This document shows positions 17,396-26,305 of a stretch of 64,000 nt of DNA, piece after piece. Numbering within the stretch: the first letter of the stretch is position 1; each line of letters starts with the position of its first letter. The position numbers and the translations under genes are program-made. The DNA is taken from contig JAUILA010000025.1 in the NCBI GenBank assembly GCA_030432655.1, positions 1 through 64,000 on the forward strand, read 5' to 3'. The DNA comes from Bacteroidia bacterium. Its GTDB lineage: Bacteria; Bacteroidota; Bacteroidia; Cytophagales; Cyclobacteriaceae. Under the pieces are notes generated by a model that worked only from the letters and a program-made list of their open reading frames with translations, had not been told where the DNA came from and ran no database searches.

Positions 17396-19282
17396 ATGAG
17401 CGACGTAATCAAACATGAATGTGGTATAGCGCTGATCAGGCTTAGAAAACCCTTATCCTACTACATTCAGAAATATGGTTCTGCTACCTGGGCTGCCAAT
17501 AAGATGTACATTCTGATGGAAAAGCAGCGTAACCGCGGGCAGGATGGCGTCGGGATTGCCAATATCAAACTTGATCAGAAAGCCGGACTGCGCTACATAA
17601 GCCGCTACCGCTCCATAGAACAGGATCCGATCAAAAGGATCTTTGAAAAGATTGGAAAAAAGTATAAAAAGGCCAGAAAGGAAGGAAGGGAATTATTTAA
17701 TGATGAGCGTTGGCTCAAGGAGAATTGTGCCTTTACCGGTGAAGTCTGGCTGGGCCATCTTCGCTACGGAACACATGGTAAAAACAGTATTGAGAATTGT
17801 CATCCATTCCTCCGTCAGAATAACTGGCGAAGCAGGAACCTGGTGGTAGCCGGGAATTTCAATATGACCAATGTGGATGAATTGTTTGATATTCTCATAA
17901 AGCTTGGTCAGCATCCAAAGGAAAAGGTGGATACGGTAACGGTAATGGAAAAGATCGGGCACTTCCTGGATGAGGAGAATAATGAGATTTTCAGGCGCTA
18001 CAAGGATAAATATACCAACCAGGAAATCACTGAGGTCATCGAACGCGAAATTGATCTGCACCGGGTGCTCAGCCGGGCCTGTAAGGACTTTGACGGAGGC
18101 TACGCGATGGCCGGAATGGTAGGCCACGGAGACGCGTTTGTGGCGCGTGACCCGTCCGGAATCCGGCCTGCATACTACTACGTGGATGATGAAGTGGTGG
18201 TAGTCGCATCAGAGAAACCGGCGATCAAAACTGCCTTTAATGTGGAATACAACCAGATAGAGGAGGTGAAGCCCGGACATGCACTGATAATCAAGAAAAA
18301 CGGCGATTTCGGGCAGCACCAGTTTATTGATCCCAAGGATAAAACCAGCTGTAGCTTTGAGCGAATTTATTTTTCACGGGGCACAGACCCGGATATTTAC
18401 AGTGAAAGAAAGCAGCTGGGCCGGTTGCTCGTCCCCCAGGTGCTGAAAGCGATTAATTTTGACCTGAGAAATACAGTGTTCAGCTACATTCCCAATACGG
18501 CGGAGACGGCTTTCCTGGGTATGATGTCGGGAATGGAGGATTACCTGTCTGCACGCCGTAAGGAAGTAGTATTGGATGGTAAACCGACCATGGAAAAGCT
18601 GGAAGATATACTGTCTTTCCGTCCCCGGGTGGAAAAAATTGTCATCAAGGATGCCAAGCTGCGGACATTCATTACGGATGACAGCAGCCGTGACGAGATG
18701 GTAGCCCATTCCTATGACACTACGTATGAAGTAATACGTAAAAGGCAGGATACGCTGGTGATCATGGATGACAGTATTGTCCGCGGAACCACATTGGAGA
18801 AGAGTATCCTGACGATGCTGACGCGTTTGCGTCCGAAAAAGGTGGTGGTGGTATCCTCTGCACCACAGATCCGCTTCCCGGATTGCTATGGTATAGACAT
18901 GTCCAAGCTGAGCGAATTCGTGGCATTCCGGGCCATGATAGCGCTGATTAAAGAACACGACAAGGAATACCTTCTCGGCGAGGTTTATGAGCGGTGCAAA
19001 TGGGCAATTGAAAACAGGGAGGCTGTAAATCCTGTCAATGAACTGTACAATGAATTTACAGACGAGCAGATTTCTGCCAAGATCGCTGAAATCGTCAAGC
19101 CTGATGAAATGGAAGCCGAACTGGAGGTGATATACCAGACCGTCGATAATCTTCACCTGGCTATCCCCAAGCATTCAGGTGACTGGTACTTCACAGGGAA
19201 TTTCCCTACCTCAGGAGGGATGCGCGTAGCTAATCAGGCCTTTGTAAATTACATGGAAGGCAAACTTATCCGGGCCTATTAA
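17396..19282 (+). CDS. Amidophosphoribosyltransferase-like class II glutamine amidotransferase (long form)
   Basis: A 628-residue protein combining an N-terminal Ntn glutaminase domain (ECGIALIRL with Cys9; NRGQDGVGIA; GHLRYGTHG) with a phosphoribosyltransferase domain that has the PRPP loop VIMDDSIVRGTTL (about residue 455). This is the long Bacteroidetes PurF-like form; canonical PurF is about 500 residues. The eight residues before Cys9 would have to be removed for an N-terminal nucleophile. PurF makes phosphoribosylamine from PRPP and glutamine, the first step of purine synthesis. Whether this is the main enzyme or a paralog cannot be told from the window, so no symbol is given. It probably shares the nuo transcript and is followed by a hairpin terminator. 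Confidence 0.88.
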   Translation: MSDVIKHECGIALIRLRKPLSYYIQKYGSATWAANKMYILMEKQRNRGQDGVGIANIKLDQKAGLRYISRYRSIEQDPIKRIFEKIGKKYKKARKEGRELFNDERWLKENCAFTGEVWLGHLRYGTHGKNSIENCHPFLRQNNWRSRNLVVAGNFNMTNVDELFDILIKLGQHPKEKVDTVTVMEKIGHFLDEENNEIFRRYKDKYTNQEITEVIEREIDLHRVLSRACKDFDGGYAMAGMVGHGDAFVARDPSGIRPAYYYVDDEVVVVASEKPAIKTAFNVEYNQIEEVKPGHALIIKKNGDFGQHQFIDPKDKTSCSFERIYFSRGTDPDIYSERKQLGRLLVPQVLKAINFDLRNTVFSYIPNTAETAFLGMMSGMEDYLSARRKEVVLDGKPTMEKLEDILSFRPRVEKIVIKDAKLRTFITDDSSRDEMVAHSYDTTYEVIRKRQDTLVIMDDSIVRGTTLEKSILTMLTRLRPKKVVVVSSAPQIRFPDCYGIDMSKLSEFVAFRAMIALIKEHDKEYLLGEVYERCKWAIENREAVNPVNELYNEFTDEQISAKIAEIVKPDEMEAELEVIYQTVDNLHLAIPKHSGDWYFTGNFPTSGGMRVANQAFVNYMEGKLIRAY

Positions 19283-19286
19283 AAAC

Positions 19287-19312
19287 AAAAGGTCACAAAA
19301 CAGTGACCTTTT
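19287..19312. terminator. Bidirectional rho-independent terminator
   Basis: A ten-pair stem AAAAGGTCAC / GTGACCTTTT with loop AAAACA lies between the convergent PurF-like gene and the sulfatase gene. Thymine runs flank it on both strands, the longer one on the minus strand, so it can serve both genes. Confidence 0.85.
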
Positions 19313-19331
19313 CACAAAAGAAACTTCAGCG

Positions 19332-20900
19332 TCATTGTTGCCCTTTCTTGATAAAGTCCTCCACCACGTTAGACATATCAAAACTCTTGCCTCCCTGGAC
19401 AGGCGGATAGTCACTTAGTGTTTTAAGGTGCGTAGCCATTAATTCGCCCATCGGTTGAATAAGCCAGGAGACTTTTTGCATGAGATGTCCATAGGAACTG
19501 CTGTCATCGTATGATTCAAACGGGTCCATTCGTATATTGAATACAAGCGGAACCGTCCGGGGTACTACGTTGGCATAGTAATCCTCCTTGGTGGAAAAGT
19601 GGAACTTCCACGGACCCATTCGTACGGCCGTCAGCTTACTTTCATAATAATGGAAAATATGCGTGCGAGCCGATTGGTCTGTTTCACCTTTCCAGTAGGG
19701 GACATTATTAACTCCGTCAATGTACTGATTCTTTTCACTCATGATCCGCTCGGCAACGTCTGTTACACCGGCTGCGGCTGCCAGTGACGTAAACATATCC
19801 TGATGACTTTGAATACCATTCAGAACTTTCCCGGCTTCTATCACGCCAGGCCATCTGAGCATGGAAATTACCCTGACACCCCCTTCATATGTTGTCATTT
19901 TTTCACCACGAAAAGGAGTGGTAGCCCCATGTGGCCAGGAGGAGTGTTCCGGACCGTTATCAGTGGAATACCATACGATGGTATTATCTGCAAGCCCATT
20001 CTGTTCCAGCCATTCAAGGATAATTCCTATATCATGATCATGTTGCAACATACCCGAACCGTGAAAATCCGCTTCAGAAGTGTATTCTTCAGCTGCATAT
20101 CTCCACTCATCATTCAGCCGGGTGTACAAATGCATCCGGCTGGTATTGAGCCAGACAAAGAAAGGTTCATCATTCTCCTCTGAATTCTTCATAAAATCCA
20201 GCGCCTTCGGAATAACTTCCCCCTCATCAAAATTCTTCATTCTTTCCTGTGTAAGGGGACCTGTATCCTCAATGCGCTGGTTCCCAACCACTCCAAATCT
20301 CGGGTCTTCCGTGTCATCAAAATCATCTGTTGCGTAAGAATGAATTACACCCCGGGTTCCGAATTTATTTTCATAAGATTCCAGGTCACCTGAATATTTT
20401 TCTCCGAATCGTTGATAATCCCGCTGTTCAGACTCTTCTTGTGTGTTCAGGTGATACAGATTGCCAAAAAATTCATCAAAACCATGAACTGTTGGCAGGT
20501 GTTCATTTCGGTCACCCAGGTGATTCTTTCCGAAATGGCCGGTACGGTAGCCCTCCGCTTTCAATACTTCAGCAAGACTGGGTGATTCAGCCTGCAGACC
20601 AAGGATATCACCGGGCTGGCCTACCGTGGTCATACCCGAACGGATCGGATATTGCCCTGTGATAAATGCTGCTCTGCCCGCCGTACAGCTTGGCTGCGCG
20701 TAATGGTCTGTAAACCGGATGCCTTCCATTCCGATTCTGTCAATATTGGGAGTGGTATACCCCATGGTTCCCATGCCATAAGCGCTGACATTCTGCCAGC
20801 CAATATCATCTCCCCAGATTACCAGGATGTTTGGCCGGTCCTGGGATTGGATACAAAATGCGCAACAAACAAATAGAAATACAGAGATTATCTTTTTCAT
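19332..20900 (-). CDS. Arylsulfatase (type I, FGly-dependent)
   Basis: A 522-residue S1-family sulfatase with a signal peptide (about 1-20), the metal-binding [14 protein letters not shown] start, and the formylglycine motif CTAGR at Cys72 in [17 protein letters not shown], where the Cys is converted to the catalytic formylglycine. Further conserved parts are [15 protein letters not shown], and [23 protein letters not shown]. It would cleave sulfate esters, perhaps from algal polysaccharide, in the periplasm or at the surface; the substrate is unknown. No sulfatase-maturing enzyme is in the window. The start is the ATG at 20900 (a TTG precedes it). Perfect inverted repeats lie just upstream. 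Confidence 0.92.
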   Translation of the reverse strand: MKKIISVFLFVCCAFCIQSQDRPNILVIWGDDIGWQNVSAYGMGTMGYTTPNIDRIGMEGIRFTDHYAQPSCTAGRAAFITGQYPIRSGMTTVGQPGDILGLQAESPSLAEVLKAEGYRTGHFGKNHLGDRNEHLPTVHGFDEFFGNLYHLNTQEESEQRDYQRFGEKYSGDLESYENKFGTRGVIHSYATDDFDDTEDPRFGVVGNQRIEDTGPLTQERMKNFDEGEVIPKALDFMKNSEENDEPFFVWLNTSRMHLYTRLNDEWRYAAEEYTSEADFHGSGMLQHDHDIGIILEWLEQNGLADNTIVWYSTDNGPEHSSWPHGATTPFRGEKMTTYEGGVRVISMLRWPGVIEAGKVLNGIQSHQDMFTSLAAAAGVTDVAERIMSEKNQYIDGVNNVPYWKGETDQSARTHIFHYYESKLTAVRMGPWKFHFSTKEDYYANVVPRTVPLVFNIRMDPFESYDDSSSYGHLMQKVSWLIQPMGELMATHLKTLSDYPPVQGGKSFDMSNVVEDFIKKGQQ

Positions 20901-20907
20901 CAACTGG

Positions 20908-20927
20908 TTAAATTAGTGCTAATTTAA
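20908..20927. repeat. Perfect palindrome directly upstream of the sulfatase gene
   Basis: TTAAATTAG-TG-CTAATTTAA is a perfect 9-bp inverted repeat ending 7 bases before the sulfatase ATG. A second palindrome, ATTGATAATCAAT, lies at 20963-20975. Both sit in the AT-rich 92-base gap upstream of the gene, where an operator would be expected. No cognate regulator is identified. Confidence 0.5.
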
Positions 20928-20962
20928 AATAGCAGTTTTTAACCAAAATAGAAATATTAACT

Positions 20963-20975
20963 ATTGATAATCAAT
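20963..20975. repeat. Palindrome ATTGATAATCAAT upstream of the sulfatase gene
   Basis: A perfect 6-bp inverted repeat with one central base, located between the solute-binding-protein stop and the sulfatase start. With the 20908-20927 palindrome it makes a two-site arrangement compatible with operator DNA, but AT-rich DNA yields such repeats readily. Confidence 0.35.
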
Positions 20976-20992
20976 GGGTTAATTTGAAATAT

Positions 20993-21829
20993 CTAATTCA
21001 CTAACGCCAAAAATGCATGTCCCAGGTTGTCGGCGATAATTTTTCTGTATCGGATACTGGTGAGGTATTCCGTGGTCAGAAATTCGTTCCATAGAGGAGC
21101 CCAGTCCGAGTTTTTCGCCATAATAAAGCCCAGCTCTTCAGGCTGTCCCAGGTCAATAGCATGACGCTTAACAGGCATTTGTTTTTTTACCGCGTCAAAA
21201 TACTCTGTAAAATCCAGGACGGTGAATAACCGCGTATTGGTTTGAAGTTTATCCAGGATCACTGCACCACCCGTTGTGTAGGTGATCTTCAAGTCAGGAT
21301 AATAATTTTCTTTGATATCATTAATATACCGGACATGGGTACTTCCGGTAATGGTCTCCGCCGTAAATCCCTGAAATTTTGTTCTGATCTCAGAGAGTTC
21401 GGAAATGGATGGAGCGCTTTTATGGGTGAGCAAAACCATGGGATTTTTCATGTAGGGAGGTGAAAATGCCATGTATTTCTTCCTTTCGGTCGTGATACTT
21501 ACATTGGCAATGCCCATGACATGGGGTGATTTGAGCGATTCATTCAGAAAATTGGTGAATATCTGTTCCTGCCCAACGAATTTTATGGTGATCTTCTTAC
21601 CATATTTGTTGTTGACATAATCGGCAAAATCTGACAGGACATCCACGCAAACCCCTTTCATTTCCCCGCTTGACGGATCCCTGAAAACCAATCCGGGTGT
21701 CTCATAAAACACACAGGAAAGCGTTCCTGAGCCATGTGATTTAATTTTAGCCCAGCTGTCACCGCTGTATTTTTGTGAATAACCGGTGCCTGATAACAGG
21801 AGAATTACAACTATCAAAAAGTATCTCAT
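20993..21829 (-). CDS. Family 3 extracellular solute-binding-like protein, orphan
   Basis: A 278-residue exported protein with an N-terminal signal (MRYFLIVVILLLSGTGYSQ) and a bilobed periplasmic-binding-protein fold of the SBP_bac_3 type: VFYETPGLVFRDPSSGEMKG, the lobe-1 motif VSITTERKKYMAFSPPYM, and the hinge stretch GFTAETITGSTHV. It likely binds a small polar ligand such as an amino acid. No ABC permease or ATPase is adjacent, so it may be a sensor or scavenging protein rather than a transporter subunit. A GTG at 21853 is in frame, but the ATG at 21829 gives a proper signal peptide and is preceded by an inverted repeat. Confidence 0.8.
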   Translation of the reverse strand: MRYFLIVVILLLSGTGYSQKYSGDSWAKIKSHGSGTLSCVFYETPGLVFRDPSSGEMKGVCVDVLSDFADYVNNKYGKKITIKFVGQEQIFTNFLNESLKSPHVMGIANVSITTERKKYMAFSPPYMKNPMVLLTHKSAPSISELSEIRTKFQGFTAETITGSTHVRYINDIKENYYPDLKITYTTGGAVILDKLQTNTRLFTVLDFTEYFDAVKKQMPVKRHAIDLGQPEELGFIMAKNSDWAPLWNEFLTTEYLTSIRYRKIIADNLGHAFLALVN

Positions 21830-21852
21830 GATCGTATCCGTTAGTACGATCA
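21829..21852. repeat. Inverted repeat at the start codon of the solute-binding protein gene
   Basis: TGATCGTA (21829-21836) and TACGATCA (21845-21852) form a perfect 8-bp inverted repeat with an 8-base spacer. It touches the chosen ATG on the minus strand and could be an operator or a translation-blocking hairpin. Confidence 0.45.
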
Positions 21853-21883
21853 CATACTACAAAACCGGATGCCGGCAATCCTT

Positions 21884-22900
21884 TCAAGGTAAGTAAAAAT
21901 CGAAAATTACATCATTCATGCACTTGAAATGTCCTTTCGGACATTTGGCATATCCGATTTTGCTGCATGGCCGGCAGGACAGTTTATTGTTTTCAAAAAC
22001 CATGAAACGGGTTCGGTAGGGATACATGCCGAACTGCGGGATAGTATTTCCCCAGATGCTGAAAATGTATTTCTTGAAGGCAGCGGCAATATGCATCAAT
22101 CCCGTGTCATGTGTAAATACATACGACGCCTGCTTGACCAGAGAGGCAGATTCATTGATGGTATATTTCCCGCAGGCATTATAAATGATGGTTTTTTTGT
22201 TCAGTTCTTCCAGTCCTTCCTCATAAGGTTCGGACTTACTCGTCTTCTCAAAAAATGCGGCAATCTTATCACCGTCAGGTTTGTCCTCCGGCCCTCCCAG
22301 GAGAATCAAAGGCTTGTTAATCCGGTCGCAAAGTTCGATCATTCGTTTGAATGGCAACCGTTTCGTCGCATGCTGGGCACCAATGGCATATACCACAAAT
22401 TCCTTCCTGAATGGCTCAGGCAGGTCAGACCTGTTAACGAATTCATTCTCCGGAATGAAATAGTCAAGCCCCAGTGAATCCATTTTTATCCCCAACGGAA
22501 TTACTGTATCCATATACCTGTCCACGATGTGGCGGTTAGGTAATTTATCGATCTTCAGTCTTACCATCAGCCATTTCCGGAAATTGATCTTGTTAAAAGA
22601 CCGGGCAGGTACACGCAGCGACCCCTTAATAATGGACGTACGCAGGTTGTTATGCAGATCAATAATGTAGTCAAAGTCTTCCGACTTCAGGGATTTTACC
22701 AGGTCGCGGAGACTGTCTTCCAGAAGATGTAATTTGTCGATATAAGGATTTTCGCGGAGAATGGAGGCATAAGAAGCTTTTGTGCAATAGTGTACTTCGC
22801 AGTCGTCCAGCTGTGTTTTGATTGTCCGGATAACCGGAGTGGTAAGAACGATATCACCAATAGATGAAAAGCGGATAATGAGGATTTTCTTCAAACTCAT
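21884..22900 (-). CDS. Glycosyltransferase family 9 (heptosyltransferase-like)
   Basis: A 338-residue GT-B enzyme of the ADP-heptose:LPS heptosyltransferase family. Typical motifs are the N-terminal KKILIIRFSSIGDIVLTTPV, the GGPEDK segment, and the C-terminal nucleotide-binding THDTGLMHIAAAF. It probably adds heptose or a similar sugar to the LPS inner core on the cytoplasmic face of the inner membrane. It overlaps the end of the PolX gene (ATGA), so the two form an operon, although their functions look unrelated. Confidence 0.92.
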   Translation of the reverse strand: MSLKKILIIRFSSIGDIVLTTPVIRTIKTQLDDCEVHYCTKASYASILRENPYIDKLHLLEDSLRDLVKSLKSEDFDYIIDLHNNLRTSIIKGSLRVPARSFNKINFRKWLMVRLKIDKLPNRHIVDRYMDTVIPLGIKMDSLGLDYFIPENEFVNRSDLPEPFRKEFVVYAIGAQHATKRLPFKRMIELCDRINKPLILLGGPEDKPDGDKIAAFFEKTSKSEPYEEGLEELNKKTIIYNACGKYTINESASLVKQASYVFTHDTGLMHIAAAFKKYIFSIWGNTIPQFGMYPYRTRFMVFENNKLSCRPCSKIGYAKCPKGHFKCMNDVIFDFYLP

Positions 22901-24582
22901 GCTCTTGAAAGTGCTTTCTCCTTCCTCATTATAAAATAGTTGTTCAGTTTTTCGGCCGACCAGGAGGTGAGGTTGATTCCAGCCGGAACCAGGCCTTTCC
23001 TGGCTTGCATAACACCATATTGAATGTCCTTATACCCTTCTATAGTATGGGCGTCCGGGTTAATACTTATTTTAATGCCCTTCTCATTAATTAGCGACAG
23101 CCAGTGCCAGTCAACGTCAAGCCGGTTCGGATTGGCGTTGAGTTCAATGACCACGTCGTTTTTAGCACATGCATCGAGGATATATTCCATATGCAGCGGA
23201 TAGCCTTTCCGGCGCAGGAGTAACCTGCCTGTCATATGTCCGAGAATCGTGGTAAACGGATTTTCAATAGCGCGTACCAATCTCCTGGTGGCCGTATCCA
23301 CATCCATATTCAGGACGGAGTGTACCGAACAAACTATAAAATCAAAGGATTCAAGTACGTCATCCGTGTAATCCAGTGCCCCATCGGTAAGGATATCACA
23401 TTCAATCCCTTTAAACAGTCTGAAATCCGGATATTGTGCATTGATCTTATCAATTTCCTTGTGCTGTTCCTGGATCCGGTTCTCATATAGCCCGTTGGCA
23501 TAAAAGAATGATGATTTGCTGTGATCGGTAATGCCCAGGTACTCATAGCCTGAGTCAATGGCAGCACATACCATCTCTTCCAGTGAATGCTTGCCATCAC
23601 TGTAATTACTGTGCGCATGTAAAATACCCCGGATTTGCTTTTCAGTCACAATGCTGTCGATCTGCTCAGCATCGAGGTCTTCAGGGACATCATCTTCTCT
23701 CAGTTCCGGCGGATAAACAGGTAGTCCGGCCGCAGCATATATTTCTTTTTCCGTTGAAGCCGGGGCATCTGATTTCGACAGGATGGCATCGGTATGACTG
23801 GCGGTCCCGGTTGATCGAAAAAGTTCTGTCTCAAAATCATTTTCATCGGCCAGCCTGATCCATACAGGTATGTCCGGCCCCGTCAGAATTGCGCGAAGAA
23901 TATACGGACTTGACTCTTTGGGCAGGAGTTCCATGTCTTCCGACTTTTTCAGAAAGACCAGTGCTTTTTGTTTTTTGCGCTCTCCAAGGATCTCAATCCG
24001 GTCTATCACCTGGCACTGGCGTCGGATGTCGCCTGTGATCTCCCACCTGCTTTCAGGAAATTCTGCAGTCAGCTGCTCCCGAAGCCTTTCTGCGAGGCCG
24101 GATGCCACCGGATACAAGAGTTTCCCCTTTTGTGACAGAAAGTAAGCCAGCGCTTCTTTAATATTCTCCGATGTTTTCTTACCAAAACCCTTGACCTCCT
24201 GTAATTCGCCTGATTCTATCTTTGCCTGAAGATCTTCCAGGGTTTCAATCCCAAGCTCCTTCCACAGGGTTTTTACCTTTTTAGCTCCCAATCCGGGCAA
24301 GCGGCTTATTTCCAGTATCCCGGAAGGAGTCTCCGCCATAAGCGATTCCAGCTGATCACAGGTGCCTGTATCCAGTAGCTGGCTGATCTGAGCGGCAATA
24401 CTTTTGCCCACACCATCAATATCCTCCAGTTCCTCCTTCGAACATTCACTTAACTGTTTACCGGCTCTTTCCAGAGAAAATATCGCATTGTTAAGTGCCC
24501 GGACCTTAAATGGGTTAACATCATGAATTTCAGACAGCCTGGCGATTATCCTTATATTTTTGATGATCTCTTTATTATCCAC
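22897..24582 (-). CDS. polX: PolX-like protein: degenerate family X polymerase fused to an intact PHP domain
   Basis: The 561-residue protein has the PolX order: helix-hairpin-helix repeats (about 50-150, ELEDIDGVGKSIAAQI and LPGLGAKKVKTLW), a polymerase palm region (about 155-265), and a C-terminal PHP domain (about 318-555). PHP metal ligands are all visible: His322 and His324 in LHAHSNYSDG, His354 in ITDHS, Glu394 in GIECD, His421, His449, and Asp510/His512 in NPDAH. This domain gives 3'-5' exonuclease and AP-endonuclease activity in characterised PolX. The palm is broken: the usual GDxD motif reads VIDRIEIL, putting Arg195 and Glu197 at the aspartates, and the third Asp is Trp241. Start is GTG. 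Probably a nuclease without polymerase activity. Confidence 0.88.
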   Translation of the reverse strand: MDNKEIIKNIRIIARLSEIHDVNPFKVRALNNAIFSLERAGKQLSECSKEELEDIDGVGKSIAAQISQLLDTGTCDQLESLMAETPSGILEISRLPGLGAKKVKTLWKELGIETLEDLQAKIESGELQEVKGFGKKTSENIKEALAYFLSQKGKLLYPVASGLAERLREQLTAEFPESRWEITGDIRRQCQVIDRIEILGERKKQKALVFLKKSEDMELLPKESSPYILRAILTGPDIPVWIRLADENDFETELFRSTGTASHTDAILSKSDAPASTEKEIYAAAGLPVYPPELREDDVPEDLDAEQIDSIVTEKQIRGILHAHSNYSDGKHSLEEMVCAAIDSGYEYLGITDHSKSSFFYANGLYENRIQEQHKEIDKINAQYPDFRLFKGIECDILTDGALDYTDDVLESFDFIVCSVHSVLNMDVDTATRRLVRAIENPFTTILGHMTGRLLLRRKGYPLHMEYILDACAKNDVVIELNANPNRLDVDWHWLSLINEKGIKISINPDAHTIEGYKDIQYGVMQARKGLVPAGINLTSWSAEKLNNYFIMRKEKALSRA

Positions 24583-24705
24583 CTGCGGTATAATTTTTGT
24601 GCCTTGTAAAGGTAATTATGTAAATTTAATTAATAGAATCTGCATCTTGTGAACCAGACCGGGATTCTTCCCGGTAAATTCACGGATCAGGAAAGGATAT
24701 TAAAT

Positions 24706-26298
24706 ATGAGGAGAATAGTTGGTGCTTTATGGATGCTTCTTCTGTTGAGTGGCACGCTGCTGGCTCAACCCAGGCAGGTTGCGCGATATGAGCAGCCGAA
24801 GGAAGATGAAGATGATTACTTCAGTGTAGTTTCCTGCGGAGAATACGGCCTGTTGATTGTTGAGGAGGATTTTGTTCAGGGTAAGGCAGAAACATGGCGG
24901 ATGACAGTTCTTGATACCACGTTAACGAAACGATGGGAACTGACTATTGGTATTGACTATAAATACGAACTTAAGGCGTTTGATGTACTGGAGGAGAATG
25001 TCTACCTGGTTTTTCAGGAGGCAAACAGGGCCATTGCTGATTACCGAGTAGTTAAAATTGATGTAAGTAAGGGTACCATGGTCAAATTTGAGGTATCCAA
25101 TGAGATAGCCTTTGAAATGACCAACATTATTGCCATCAGGGACCACCTGATACTTGGCGGTTATGTCAGGTACAGTCCGACTTTGCTAAGTTACAGGATT
25201 GGTGATGACGGCTTTCAGGTAGTTCCCGGTCTGTTTAAAGATAAGAGTGATATTGTTGACCTGCGTTCGAATGGCAGTGATACATACAATATTATAACCC
25301 GGGAAGATTCCTATTCCGGCCCCTTCATGCGTTTGCGTACCTATAGTTTTGATTCTGAGATGTTGTTTGAGAGGATGATTGAGATGGACAGGAATTATGA
25401 GGTAATTGACGGGACATCGATTGGCTTTGTGGATGGGAACATTGCGGTTGTCGGTACCTATGGAGCGCGGAATTCGAAATATGTTCAGGGTTTGTATTTT
25501 GCTCTTGTCAAGCCCTCCGGTCAGGAGAATTATATCAGGTACAATGACCTGAGTGAGTTTGAGAATTTCTTTACCTACGCAGATTCTGAACGAAGGGAAG
25601 AACGTCTGAAGGAGAAGGCTGAGCAAATGTCTGACCGTGGCAAGGAGATGAAAGTGGGAGTCAGGCTGCTTATGCACGACGTCATTCACCTGGATAATTC
25701 CTATTTACTTATTGCCGACGTATATGATATCCGTTATGATCAGAGTGGTGTGACCAGGTATATATCCCGCCCTAATTATTCCATGTACGATATACGCACG
25801 TTGCCACGCGGTAGATATTACTACCAGGATTATCCGTCCACACCGGCTGATTATACTACCCTTCGATATGAGTACCTGGCTGCCCTGGCAATAGATCTTG
25901 ATTCAAAGGGCCAGATCCTTTGGGATAACAGCCTTATTGTGGATGAGAAGGAGCGATATATACTGGATGACCTGGTAGACGCTTATCCGGGCCCTGATTC
26001 GCTTTACATGGCGTACAAAGAAGAGGATGAAATAATTTACAAAGGAATTCCCTACAGTCACACAGATATTCAAACATCCCGGCAGCCCGTCGCTTTAAAA
26101 ACGCAGACGGATGATCTGCGCAGTACATCAGATTCTGATCTCGGTGAAATCAGGCACTGGTACGGTAATAATTTTTATATATGGGGATTCCATAAAATTA
26201 ATGACCGGGCAGTACGCGGTTCAGAAGGAAGACGTGATGTTATCTACGTGAATAAAGTCCGCTTTCCTCAGGCCAGGTCAGGTAGCCTGATTGAATAA
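24706..26298 (+). CDS. Secreted protein of unknown function
   Basis: I do not recognise this 530-residue protein. The ATG at 24706 gives a clear signal peptide (MRRIVGALWMLLLLSGTLLA, then QPRQ), whereas the longer frame starting at 24649 puts a hydrophilic stretch in front. The mature part is acidic and rich in Asp, Tyr and beta-forming segments. Recurring units of the type VLEENVYLVFQEAN and VDGNIAVVGTYG suggest a beta-propeller-like fold, without a named motif. It is monocistronic, convergent with the PDH E1 beta gene and divergent from PolX. A Bacteroidetes-restricted periplasmic or surface role is likely but unproven. Confidence 0.75.
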   Translation: MRRIVGALWMLLLLSGTLLAQPRQVARYEQPKEDEDDYFSVVSCGEYGLLIVEEDFVQGKAETWRMTVLDTTLTKRWELTIGIDYKYELKAFDVLEENVYLVFQEANRAIADYRVVKIDVSKGTMVKFEVSNEIAFEMTNIIAIRDHLILGGYVRYSPTLLSYRIGDDGFQVVPGLFKDKSDIVDLRSNGSDTYNIITREDSYSGPFMRLRTYSFDSEMLFERMIEMDRNYEVIDGTSIGFVDGNIAVVGTYGARNSKYVQGLYFALVKPSGQENYIRYNDLSEFENFFTYADSERREERLKEKAEQMSDRGKEMKVGVRLLMHDVIHLDNSYLLIADVYDIRYDQSGVTRYISRPNYSMYDIRTLPRGRYYYQDYPSTPADYTTLRYEYLAALAIDLDSKGQILWDNSLIVDEKERYILDDLVDAYPGPDSLYMAYKEEDEIIYKGIPYSHTDIQTSRQPVALKTQTDDLRSTSDSDLGEIRHWYGNNFYIWGFHKINDRAVRGSEGRRDVIYVNKVRFPQARSGSLIE

Positions 26299-26305
26299 GC
26301 TGAAT

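Noticed and set aside
18374-19174. A 266-codon open frame on the minus strand inside the PurF-like gene
   Set aside because: It is fully covered by a gene with PRPP-loop and glutaminase motifs, and its translation is Cys/His-rich and without domain features. It is a shadow frame, as are similar long antisense frames at 31212-31871, 38061-38612 and 53017-53730.
24649-24705. Upstream in-frame start of the unknown secreted protein
   Set aside because: It adds a hydrophilic stretch before an otherwise well-formed signal peptide that begins with the ATG at 24706.
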